This document shows, piece by piece, positions 47,641 to 57,466 of a DNA stretch of 64,000 bases. Made by a program: the position numbers and the translations under genes. The DNA comes from Calliopum simillimum (Eukaryota > Arthropoda > Insecta > Diptera > Lauxaniidae): the NCBI GenBank assembly GCA_951812925.1, contig OX638370.1:112048897-112112896 (forward strand), in the 5' to 3' direction. Below the pieces are notes generated by a model. It was not told where the DNA came from and ran no database searches. It saw only the letters and a list, made by a program, of their open reading frames with translations. How positions within the stretch are numbered: position 1 is the stretch's first letter; each line of letters begins with the position of its first letter.

Positions 47641-47935
47641 AAATAAGCGCCCATTTCACCAATATATGTGTTTTTTTTTTAAGTGGAATAGGTTCATAAA
47701 GGGGAAAATATAAGAATGTGTTTTTTTTTAAGTGGAATAAGTCCATAAAGGGGAAAACGTAATGTGATACACATTATAATCTATTATTTGACTGATATAA
47801 TTTTTTTCAAGTAAACTTTCCGTGAAAACAGAAACCAATTTTGTTTATATCTAATAAATTGTCAGCCAATTCATATTATGACATTACTTTATGGACTTAT
47901 TTCACTTTCAAAAAACAGCTAATGCAAAAAAACAA
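47641..47935. repeat. Inverse relative of the 36.3-36.8 kb repeat
   Basis: AAGTGGAATAAGTCCATAAA occurs at the left, and TTTATGGACTTATTTCACTT at the right is its approximate inverse. The interior reverse complement matches the 36.6-36.78 kb unit. Confidence 0.5.
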
Positions 47936-49734
47936 AAAAATGTAATTTCAACATTTTTGAAAACAGACCACTAAAAAAAAAGTAACATAAAATTTTAGGA
48001 GCACATGAAAGAAGAAAACACACAATTTTAACGACAGCGAATTATTTACCTTTTAGCTTTAAATTTCACCACGAAATGTCCTTTCTAGCAAAGTCACCCA
48101 CCTTTTATAGTACTTTTTTCTCCCATGAGATTTTTTCTAGTGACATCGTCAGATTTTTATTTAGCATTCTTTTTAGTACATGAAGTCGATGCAAAGCGCG
48201 GGAGGAAGCGTGAAAGCGTGTAGTTATAAGCAAATAATCATATATTTCAAGCTTGCTTGACCCTGAATTTAAACATAAATTCTTTTCAGTGACTTTGTAG
48301 ATGAAATTAATTTTTTGCTTTTGAAAATCGTCACGACTCCTTCATATGCGAAAATTTTCGAAATTGAACATTTATTGCATTGTTTTTATTGAACTATTAC
48401 ATTTCGCAGGAAACCGCTGCTCAAGGTTAAGGCTTAAGATTTGCAAATTTAAATTTGAAGCTAAATACATAAATCCATTTTCGGCCAATACTCTTATGAA
48501 TTTGAATATTTTGACATTGACAAGGACTCTAATGCTTAATATGGGAGAAGAGATGGGGGAAAAATGCTGAAAAACAAAAATTGTAGTTTCAAACGTATTT
48601 TATAAATAAGACAAGGAAGCCATAAAACCAGATAAATACCAATCTTTTTCTTCAAAACGCTTTTAGAGTTATAAATATTAGTTTATTTAGCCGAAATATC
48701 TTGTGTTAATATAAAGAGTCTGCACAAGGCGTCTTATTGGAGTTTCACAACATCTCGTTTCAAGATACGTTATGTCTTGTACCCGCTATTTATTTGTCAA
48801 ATACTTCAGATCAAGTTCGCGTACAATTTTCTTGATAGTAATTGAATAAAAAAGTAAGAAAAACAAATAATTCACAGACCTGTCTTGTTTGATTTGCTTT
48901 AGTTCAGTGCTTATACAGTAGTTGTAGTATACACTACAAAATGCAATTTTAGTGACAAACATAGTTTTTCGCTCTCTTCTTTGTGCCTCTTTTTTGTTTA
49001 AGCTTTGGCTCTCTCTCGGGAGAATTGTATGAAATAAGCTATTACAATCCCGGGTAAAGATTTGAATCTTGAATTTTTCGTATCAAATACTTCAGTTCAG
49101 TGTAAAATGTGCGAGTAAAAAAAAGGACATTCCATATCAAAATGTCTTATGCATGCCCTTAATTAACATATCAATTACCTTGACTTGAAAAACTGTGGTT
49201 TTAGCACTTTTAGATCAAAAAATTGTGAAATTTGGCCTTTTTTTAGCATCGAAAGATACGTTGCAAATAGTTAATGTAATTTATTATAGTAGTTAAGATT
49301 TGTGAAATGCTGTTTAGGGTCAGTATTTTCGTTTGGTGCTGAAACAAACACAGGATTTTGTGATGTCGATTGTTAGTAAATTTTTAAAATCAAATCAAAC
49401 GATCAAGTACGCAATACGAAAAATCTCCTAGATCTACAATAGCTGAAAATTGCAAATCACCGAAAGATAGCTTAGTTTGGACAAATAATAATTATATGAG
49501 TAACATACTATTACAACTCATAAAACGATCTAGATAATCAGAAACTTTGGTCTTAGATTTATTTTTCAAATTTATGCATTTGAAATGTTAGCATCCTAAA
49601 ATTAATTTACAAATACAAAAGAATAAAATGCAATTTCCTATCATGTAGCCTTAACACAATGTAAAGAATCATTAATTAATACAAATACTTATTACTTTAT
49701 TAATTTATATTGAAAAATAATGCTTGATGTACCT
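47936..49734. other. Non-coding DNA
   Basis: No gene or structured repeat recognised in 1.8 kb of A/T-rich sequence. Confidence 0.55.
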
Positions 49735-50050
49735 CTCGAAACCAACAATGCTTAAACAATTAAATTTGTATGTTTAACTAATAGTTAACTAATTTTGTTG
49801 GTTACACCCTTGTCATTAGTTAACTAATGACTTAATCCGGGCCTAAGAAGAGTACAAAATGATTCAGTTATTAAGAAAAAGACTAGAAACAGGTGTTGGT
49901 TGACTAATGCTAAGCCAATTACATTTGTAGGTTTAACATATATTTAACTAATTTTGTTGGTTAAAACCTTGTCATTAGTTAACTAATGGCTTTATCCGGG
50001 CCTAAGAAGACTATAAAATCATTCAGTTAGTAAAAAAAAGACTAGAAAAA
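49735..50050. repeat. Two-copy tandem duplication, ~163 bp
   Basis: Both copies contain AACTAATTTTGTTGGTTA, CTTGTCATTAGTTAACTAAT, TATCCGGGCCTAAGAAGA (or AATCCGGGCCTAAGAAGA) and AAAGACTAGAAA in order. Confidence 0.7.
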
Positions 50051-50461
50051 TAAATGCGTCCGAAATGACTTTATTTGTTTAAATACGTTAAAGTTCACTT
50101 TTTTTAATAAAAAAAAAGTCAAAAAAATGGGACAAATTCAATATCTCGTGAAGGAGATCAGTAGATTTTTTTTTTTAATCTACAAACTTGCTGAAAACTT
50201 TCTGTATACTCAATTTGTGATCCATTTTTTTCAAACTTTGCCAAAAGAATGGAAAAAATTGGAAAAATGTAATACAATAGACGCTCTAAAGTTTTACATA
50301 TTTTGTTTGAACAAAATAAAACAAAAACTAACTATGTTATTCGCTATTTACTGTTTTTTCGTCGCATTTATGTTAATTTTTGGTTAGTTAGTGTGTGAAA
50401 TTTAATACACTTGCACATATTTTGGCAGTCTCTATAGAAAAGTGAAAGTAGATCATTGAAA
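50051..50461. other. Non-coding, with one unassigned 86-codon frame
   Basis: An open frame at 50127-50387 (plus, start MGQIQYLVKEISRFF) has no recognised domain. It lies just upstream of a pogo-type relic and could be part of that decayed element. Confidence 0.35.
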
Positions 50462-50594
50462 ATGGCAAATAAACGTAAACCAAACCAAAGTCAAAATCTT
50501 GGAACAGCTTGACAAAGGTGTCAAAGGGAAGCGGTTGGCTCTAAATTTTAATGTGACAACATCTTCAATCAAGGATATTGTTATATCAGATTAA
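50462..50594 (+). pseudogene. Pogo/CENP-B-type N-terminal helix-turn-helix relic
   Basis: ATG at 50462 begins MANKRKPNQSQ. After a frame change near 50490 the sequence reads VKILEQLDKGVKGKRLALNF, then NVTTSSIKDI. This fits the pogo/Tigger/jerky pattern KL.IL..L..G.....LA..F.V..STI.DI and ends in TAA at 50592. This fold belongs to the same superfamily as the Psq motif of the host gene. It is on the opposite strand to that gene and is a single degenerate motif, so it is transposon debris rather than a psq exon. Confidence 0.65.
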
Positions 50595-51928
50595 AAAAAA
50601 ACAAATGTAACATTAAATAAAAAAAAAGTTTTATTTTAGTTTCTTGAAGTATATTTACTTAATTTTTTTAATTATATTCGAAAAAAAAAGAACGTCCAGA
50701 AATTCGAATCACCTCAAAAACCAAGTGGTTTTAATTTGTGAGCGTCTCGTGAGTATCTCGTGAAAAGGATGATGAAAAGTCCATTTTATAAATTTCCCAA
50801 GAGATGGAATTTAAACTTTAATTTGATAGGAAAAATCATACAAAATCTGTTATATAATATTCGGTATTGTCTTTTATCTCGGAAAATGCGTAAATATAAA
50901 GCTCCAAGATCTCACTGAGAGTTGCATAGATGAAGAAAAACCCATCACGAAAAATTTGGACATATCTTATTAAAACTTTTGTTTATAATACTGGGCAACA
51001 ATGATTTGGTAGCACGGCAGCTGAGGATAATTTCTGAAGGAACTTCCCGCGTAGAATCAGAATCCGAGGAATCTCCAGATTTTGAGATATTTGAAGTTAA
51101 AAACTCGAACACGGGTAATTTTTGAGTTTAAATGCAGACTGCACAAATCTTTCCTATTTTTTTTTTTTTTTTTTTTTGCATTATTCATCACGTGCTACTT
51201 ATCTTTTCAAAATGAGTTCTTGAAAGGTGCCGCAGGATGCTTCCTTTGAAATGTATGGCCTATTTAAGATAAAATCACAAATCATGATTTCATGATACCA
51301 TGTTCGAGTTTTTTACCTCAAATATATCAAAATCTAGAACTGATGGGCCATCATACTTCGGAAAGTTCGTTCGGAATTGACAAACAACTAACCAGCAACT
51401 ATCACAAACCCATTATTTGTTGTGCTGTGTAATTGTAGTTAATGTATTTTAGAAAATAACACTTTAATTTATGGCGATTTAAGTTAGATGTTTTACTACA
51501 AATACTTATTTGCAGAAACATTTTAACTCAAGCTTTCATATGCTTGTTGTAAATCGATATCAATTAAAATTACAAAAGCAAACATTTGAAATGCAAAACA
51601 AGTATTCTGTTGTGGTTTCTTTTTAATAATAGAGTTCAATAGCATATAATAGCATACTTTGTTATACATATATGTAAATACATATATATAATCTTATGAC
51701 GCAATATATGCAAATGTCAAATAAATTTTTGCATACGTTAACATTAAAAATAAATTTGAGCCAAAAAAAAATAGCTACAGTGATTGCAGCAGCGCGCTAA
51801 TTTGCTACAAATGCACACTCATAAATGTTTTCTCACACAATAAACTATAAATAAGACGACGACACATCATATTGCCGCAGCAACTTACTCTACTATGCAC
51901 TTCATTTCTATCACTACTACTCACTCAC
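50595..51928. other. Non-coding, presumed intron immediately downstream of BTB exon 2
   Basis: T-run at about 51160-51178. No exon, MITE or tandem repeat recognised. The donor for this intron (minus strand GTGAGTG) is at 51922-51928. Confidence 0.6.
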
Positions 51929-52093
51929 CTGTAATTCAGACTCGGTGACATCGATTTCACCGCGATAAACAAAATCAATAATTGTTTTTAGGTCTGTGAA
52001 AATTATATCGCCTGGCAGAATAATTGTTGGATGTTTGCATGGATTTTCCAATAATAATTTCTGAAAATATGATGAACAAGCCGAAAGCACAAC
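51929..52093 (-). CDS. psq: BTB/POZ domain exon 2 (Pipsqueak-like)
   Basis: This 165-base exon continues the BTB/POZ domain in phase 0. It encodes VVLSACSSYFQKLLLENPCK, then HPTIILPGDIIFTDLKTIID, then FVYRGEIDVTESELQ. These are the second half of the dimer interface: the LSACS.YF helix, HP.IILP, and the DFVYRGEI strand-helix common to Ttk-type BTB proteins. The acceptor reads CTAG on the minus strand before GTT, and the donor is CAG|GTGAGT. The domain still needs its last helices, so the next exon must lie left of 51.9 kb. It was not recognised anywhere in the window. BTB domains of this group dimerise in the nucleus; Pipsqueak binds GAGA-rich DNA through separate Psq motifs, which are not encoded here. 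Confidence 0.85.
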
Positions 52094-52187
52094 CTAGATG
52101 GAAAGAAGAAATGTTATGGATTAATTATTTTTGAATGATAGCAGAATCAAATGGGAACGAATGTGAATTGTGTTTGTGTTGGCTTAC

Positions 52188-52334
52188 TTTGTGCGCCTTA
52201 AGTGAGCCATGCTCACACGATAAGGTCACATCGACAAACGAAAGATCCTCACGCAATTGTTGGAACACTGAGGTCATAGTGTTCTGATAGTTGTTCCAAC
52301 GTAAGCTAAAATATTGATGACTACGCGCTGCCAT
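52188..52334 (-). CDS. psq: First coding exon of a BTB/POZ (Pipsqueak-like) transcription factor
   Basis: ATG at 52332-52334 sits in AACAAAATGGC, an excellent fly start context. The 49 codons read [20 protein letters not shown], then [20 protein letters not shown], then EHGSLKAHK. These include the LRWNNYQ strand and F.DVTL.C...LKAHK, which define the Ttk-type BTB family. The exon ends AAA|GTAAGC and joins exon 2 in phase 0. The wording [15 protein letters not shown] and exon 2's HPTIILPGDIIFTDLKTIID match Pipsqueak better, in my memory, than Lola, Tramtrack, Abrupt, Bab or Chinmo. The start is the only Met before the conserved LRWN block. The protein would be nuclear and act in chromatin silencing and patterning. 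Long psq isoforms start with the BTB domain; short ones lack it and use internal promoters. Confidence 0.85.
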
Positions 52335-52563
52335 TTTGTTGTGATTGCACGTTTAACAAGCAGCAAAGCAGTAGTGTAGAGTTGTAAGAGTTAATGCAAT
52401 GTTTTTATCCACACTTGTTGTTGTAGTTTTATGTTGCTTTTCTTTTAGTTTACTACGGTGGTTATAACGTCGTGATTGATGATCTTAAATTTTTGCTTTT
52501 ATTAAGATTTTGATTTCACTTATATCATTGATTGCTGCTATTGCTATTTTAAGTGTTTTTTAA
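52335..52563 (-). other. 5' UTR part of the first coding exon
   Basis: A strong acceptor, TTCTTCTTCTTTTACATTTCAG on the minus strand read as pyrimidine tract plus CAG at 52564-52566, lies 229 bases upstream of the ATG. The leader between is A/T-rich without another good start. An upstream non-coding exon and promoter must therefore lie right of 52.57 kb or outside the window. Confidence 0.6.
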
Positions 52564-52699
52564 CTGAAATGTAAAAGAAGAAGAATTATTAGTTAAATGA
52601 AATGAAGAAATTTAAGTTTAGAAAAATATTCGGTTCTTATCCATAACTATGGAATGATTATGAATTACTAAACGTTCTGTAAACCTAGTTATTGTTAAA

Positions 52700-53590
52700 A
52701 TTCAACTTTACAAGCGGTAAAAGTCCAAAAGTATCGAAAAACATCTAAAATATCGGTGAAAGTCCAAAATCAAAAAAAAAACATCTAAAATATCGGTAGA
52801 AGTCCAATAATATCGAAAAACATAAAAAATATCGGTGAAGGTCCAAAAGCATCGAAAACATCCAAAATAACATCTTAAATATCGGGGAAATTCCAAAAAT
52901 GTCGAAAATTATGGAATAAGTCCAAAATTAACGAATCATCTAATACATCGGTTAAAGTCCAAATGTATCAAAAAACATCTAAAATATCGTTGAGTCCAAA
53001 AAAGTCAAAAAGTATCGAAATACCTAATGGGGGTTATCGTGAATCAAGATTCCCGGGGAATTTTCGCAGACTGCCGTGCATTCTCTATTGCAGTTTAAGA
53101 AAATTCCCCGGGAATCTTGATTCACGATAACCCCCAATATATCGGTAGAAGTCCAAATATATCGATAAACTCCAAAAATATCGTTAAAAACCCAAAGTAT
53201 CGGGAAAATTTAATATATTGAGAAAACAAAAAATATCGGTGAAGGTCCAAAAGCATCGAAAACATCTAAAATATTGGTAAAAGTCCAAAAGTATGGAACA
53301 ACATCTAATTTATCGGTAAAAATCCAAAAGTATCAAAAAACATCTAAAATATCGGTGAAAGACCAAAAATGTCGAAAAAAAAGGTAAAAGCACAAAAGTA
53401 CCCCAACATCTAATACATCGGTAAAAGTCCAAAAATATCGATAAACATCAAAAATATCGGAAAACGTCCAAATGTATCAAATATCGGTGAAAGTTCAAAA
53501 AGTCCTAAAATATGTTAAGTCAAAAAGTATCGAAACATCTAAAATATCGGTGAAAGTCCAAAAATATCGACAAACATCAAAAATATCAAT
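52700..53590. repeat. Degenerate minisatellite, ~39-bp unit
   Basis: The unit is built from AGTCCAAAAGTATCGAAAAA plus CATCTAAAATATCGGTGAA, repeated about 20 times with drift. Short open frames on the minus strand (YFRCF, DFHRYF patterns) are translations of the repeat, not proteins. It lies 140 bp upstream of the 5' UTR acceptor of the BTB gene and is interrupted by a small MITE at 53027-53137. Confidence 0.85.
53027..53137. mobile_element. 111-bp MITE with near-perfect long inverted ends
   Basis: ATGGGGGTTATCGTGAATCA then AGATTCCCGGGGAATTTTC is inverted at the other end, with GAAAATTCCCCGGGAATCTT then GATTCACGATAACCCCCAA. TA flanks both sides (53025-53026 and 53138-53139), suggesting a Tc1/mariner-group mobiliser. 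Only about 30 bp of unique centre remain. The arms differ at very few positions, so the insertion looks recent. Confidence 0.85.
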
Positions 53591-53604
53591 TATATCACAA
53601 AAGC

Positions 53605-53700
53605 TATTTTTGGGCAACCATCGCTGGCTCGTCCATCTGTGATTCAACTCTTTGTACCATTCATACACTATGGTCATCAAAACCCCTTTTCAGTAGATCG
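53605..53700 (-). pseudogene. Possible mariner-type helix-turn-helix fragment
   Basis: The minus strand gives VYEWYKELNHRWTSQ, similar to the VYEWYKRF.EGR turn of a mariner DNA-binding domain in the lineage that has DFWLFPK (see 42142-42222). It is very short, has no terminal repeats, and lies at the edge of the minisatellite. Low certainty. Confidence 0.3.
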
Positions 53701-54964
53701 ATACACTCTCGTTTAGATTATCCTAATCGAAAATCGTAAAAAATCAGCATACGGAATACTTAGGGTTACTAGCTTCCCGAAACTTTTAAAACGACACCCC
53801 ACGTACGTTTTTAAGAAAAGGGTAATATAGTGTTGATAAGTTTGCTGAGCAAACATGGTACATCATAATGTAAAAACAACGCAACAAATGTGACACCAAC
53901 CAATGTACAATTTCACATCTTAACAAACTTAAATCGCACAAACACAAACACAAATTTTTAAGCAAATAATAATAAAATTAAGACAAAATCAGGCACAAAG
54001 TTACAAAATTTTCAGAAAATGCCTTTCGCAACAACTGCAGATAGCAAACTAACAACAACAAAACCTACGATGAGGATGCTGTTCTGTTGCTGCTTAAAAG
54101 TGCAACAAGCATTTTCATCAGCAACAGCCACAAAAACAACAAGTACTTAAACTGACGGGCCAATAAATGCAACAACGCACGATGGATGCAAGTGAACTCA
54201 ACTTAGTTTCAGTTTCATTTTTAACAACAACAACACTAAAAAACAAGAGGCAAAACAATTTTACTTTAAAAGAATTTTCTACTTTTTGCTGTGAACGTTG
54301 TTGTTGTTGTTGCTGTTATGGTTAGGAAAAGTGAAAAACCAGTTTAGTGATTCGAATGTGCAACATGAATTCCTTTAAGTGCCATAGCTGGATGGCTGGC
54401 ATCAGGCAGCATCATCTAGAATCCATCCAGTGATAGCAGAAAAAGCAGCCTAAACGAAATGAAACCTGTAAAAGCAAGCAAAAAGGAAGCTAGGTTTACT
54501 TCTTAGTTGTTATTGTTTTTGTTGCTCCTGCAAGACCACACTACCGTCACCACCACCCACCCACCGCTCAAGCTCAATCTATCTTTGAATGTTGTATGTT
54601 ATTTATATTTATAGTAACGCGGATGATCAAAAACAAAAAACCAAAAAAAAAAGCAACAGTCAAAGGCAAACGAGACTATGACGACGTACAAGTTGGCTCA
54701 AAAACAAGCTCAGTGAATTTCAACGCGCAACAAAAAGTTCGTTCAACTAAAATTGGTTAAACAAAAAGTTAACTGCTAACAAAAACAACGCAGACGACAA
54801 ACCATTACCCAGTTGAAAATTATCAGCGGCATTGAAAAAGTTTCATATAAATGCATGTGACTGCATGCAGAACTTTGCCTTACATACTTAAAAGGACATA
54901 AAGGAAATTTTATTTTATATTGTATATAAATCATGAAAATGATATGAAGAAACAAATGAACAAA
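53701..54964. other. Non-coding DNA upstream of the BTB exon
   Basis: CAA/ACA-rich runs typical of fly leader or intron DNA at 54030-54300. A more CpG-containing stretch lies at 54600-54790 (GACTATGACGACGTACAAG). This could hold an upstream exon or promoter of the BTB gene, but no start site or donor is decisive. Confidence 0.4.
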
Positions 54965-55740
54965 TGCATGAATAAATAAATAAATGAATAAATGAATAAA
55001 TGAATAAATGAATAAATGAATAAATGAATAAATGAATAAATGAATAAATGAATAAATGAATAAATGAATAAATGAATAAATGAATAAATGAATAAATGAA
55101 TAAATGAATAAATGAATAAATGAATAAATGAATAAATGAATAAATGAATAAATAAATAAATGAATAAAAGAATAAATGAATAAATGAATAAATGAATAAA
55201 TGAATAAATGAATAAATGAATAAATGAATAAATGAATAAATGAATAAATGAATAAATGAATAAATGAATAAATGAATAAATGAATAAATGAATAAATGAA
55301 TAAATGAATAAATGAATAAATGAATAAAGGAATAAATAAATAAATGAATAAATGAATAAATGAATAAATGAATAAATGAATAAATGAATAAATGAATAAA
55401 TGAATAAATGAATAAATGAATAAATGAATAAATGAATAAATGAATAAATGAATAAATGAATAAATGAATAAATGAATAAATGAATAAATGAATAAATGAA
55501 TAAATGAATAAATGAATAAATGAATAAATGAATAAATGAATAAATGAATAAATGAATAAATGAATAAATGAATAAATGAATAAATGAATAAATGAATAAA
55601 TGAATAAATGAATAAATGAATAAATGAATAAATGAATAAATGAATAAATGAATAAATGAATAAATGAATAAATGAATCAATGAATAAATGAATAAATGAA
55701 TGAATAAATGAATGAATAAATGAATTAATGAATAAATGTA
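54965..55740. repeat. Octanucleotide satellite (AATAAATG)n
   Basis: About 96 head-to-tail copies of an 8-bp unit with very few substitutions, such as AAAG for AATG near 55167 and AGGA near 55328. At the right edge the unit loosens into 12-bp ATGAATGAATAA forms. Because 8 is not a multiple of 3, the minus strand reads as a 344-codon open frame of repeating FIHLFIYS. That frame is a by-product of the repeat and not a gene. Confidence 0.95.
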
Positions 55741-55786
55741 AAAATGAATAAATAATTAAATAAATGAAGAAATGAGTAAATAAATA

Positions 55787-56665
55787 TTGGGTGTATGCAT
55801 TAATTTCCATCGTTTTTTAAAAGATGTCGCCATCAATACATGGTGACTTAAATGTTAGATCAGAAACATCATATCTGAAGCTTAGGCATCTGTAAACAAC
55901 TCTGCATCATTAGAATTGAAAATTTTCATCCGCATCATAAATTTTACTGTGCTCCAAAATGTCCGAGTTTGTGCCGAAAAAGCAACATTTGCGGGAAGTT
56001 TTACTTCACTACTATATTTCAAAGAAAACTGCTGCCGAAAGTCATCGCATTCTTGTAGAAGTTTATAGGGACTATGCTCCAGCTGAATCAAGCTGTCGTG
56101 AGTGGTTTTGACGGTTTAAAAGTGGTGATTTTGATGTCGAAGACAAAGAACGTCCTGGTCAGGACCAGCTAGGTGTGATCCATTATGAGCTGTTGCCAGG
56201 TTGCCAAACCATTAATGCTCAACTGTATCGTCAACAATTGATCCGATTGAAGCAGAAAATCCAGGCAGAACGGCCAACGTATGCGACCACCACGATAACG
56301 CTCGGCCACATATTGCTGCCCCAGTCAAAAACTACCTGGAAAACAACGAATGGGAAATTTTGCCTCACCCGCCTTATAGCCCAGACCTTGCACCATCAGA
56401 CTACCATTTGTTCCGATCGATGCAGAATGCCCTATCAGGAACACGCTTCACTTAAGTTCAAGATATCGAAAATTGGCTCGATTCGTTTTTGGCCGCCAAG
56501 CCGGCGCAGTTTTTCTGGGATGGAATCCATAAATTGCCAGAAAGATGGGAAAAAGTAGTGACTAGCGATGTGCAATACTCTGAATAAAATACATTGTACC
56601 ATTTTCTTTAAATAAAGTCTCAAATAAAAAAAAAAAAAACGATGGAAATTAATGCATACACCCAA
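55787..56665 (+). mobile_element. Mariner lineage C, internally deleted copy
   Basis: TA flanks (55785-55786 and 56666-56667). Ends TTGGGTGTATGCATTAATTT then CCATCGTTTTTT are repeated inversely at the right. 879 bp against about 1.3 kb for a full element. It is inserted at the decayed right edge of the octanucleotide satellite. Its ends differ from those of 61190-62011 after the first nine bases. Confidence 0.9.
55959..56587 (+). pseudogene. Mariner transposase pseudogene, lineage C
   Basis: ATG at 55959 begins MSEFVPKKQHLREVLLHYYI and continues SKKTAAESHRILVEVYRDYA, a textbook mariner DNA-binding domain. A TGA interrupts it in SSCREWF*RFKSGDFDVEDK. After ERPGQ the frame jumps to DQLGVIHYELLPG, missing about 130 residues that normally include the first catalytic Asp. 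A 22-bp deletion near 56287, compared with the 61.6-kb copy, puts HHDNARPH out of frame. The tail has PPYSPDLAPSDYHLF, but an in-frame TAA follows in the FT*VQD region. The final codons are VQYSE and TAA. Non-functional. Confidence 0.9.
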
Positions 56666-56714
56666 TAAATAAAAAAATAATGATGTCACAGGGGCTCTTT
56701 AATAAGGGTTTTAT

Positions 56715-57010
56715 AGTTTTGAAGATATTGTCCATTCAAGATGGAAATGTCTCCAAAATTACAGAACTTATGTAGAAATTAATTGCAGATCGGCTAAAAA
56801 TCCAAACAAAAAGTTTGACAGTTTAAATTTTAAAACGCGATTTTTTTTCCATTTCAGGACCAACTTGGGTTGCATCAAATATTCTCTATAATAGACCAAC
56901 TTTTACGTAGTGCTTATTTGCATCAAAGAGAACAGTTTTGTGCCTTGTGAGCGCAGTTCCAAGCAAAATTTTCTTTTTTCATACAAATTTAAGCCGGTCT
57001 AATATATATT
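56715..57010. repeat. Interspersed repeat, partner of 23.83-24.10 kb
   Basis: Shares ACAGAACTTATG-AGAAATTAA, GCATCAAATATTCTCT and ATTTGCATCAAAGAGAA in order with the earlier locus. Non-coding. Confidence 0.5.
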
Positions 57011-57019
57011 TTTGTTTTT

Positions 57020-57120
57020 GGGCGTTATTCCATATTGTTTAGGAGATATTTCATTTCATTATTTGTGCGTTATTTCGTTTTTTGGGCGTTATTTCGTTTT
57101 ATATTTGAGTGACATTTCAT
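57020..57120. repeat. GGGCGTTATTTCG theme
   Basis: TTGGGCGTTATTCC, GTGCGTTATTTCG and TTGGGCGTTATTTCG recur within 70 bp. Related to the theme at 47.09-47.64 kb. Confidence 0.5.
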
Positions 57121-57466
57121 TAGGACTTTTATCGTACCGCCGCACAGTGGGGCAGATACTCTCAATACCTGGCGATAATTTAAAAAATTAAATGTTAGTT
57201 CAGGATATCCTTTTATATTGGTTAAGTACAATAATAACCAACGTAGGGGAATGTCGTCAGGGTTGGGCCGCTGTCAGGGTTGGGCCGCTGTCAGGGTTGG
57301 GCCACTGCTATTACTCGTATATGACACGTGCTGCCATCTGTGTTATAGCGTCGAATTATTGTTCTCGATGCCAGAAAACTTTTTTAGCATTACTTGTCAC
57401 CGGGATTGTCAGTAAAAATTTTTGTGCCTTCGTGTAGTTTTCGATAGTTCAAAAAATTTTGTAATA

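Noticed and set aside
50462..50594. A psq exon encoding a Psq helix-turn-helix motif
   Set aside because: It is on the opposite strand to the BTB exons, single rather than repeated, frameshifted and preceded by its own ATG as in pogo transposases.
54776..55810. 344-residue minus-strand open frame of repeating FIHLFIYS
   Set aside because: It is the translation of an 8-bp satellite whose period keeps all frames open; no start context, splice sites or domain.
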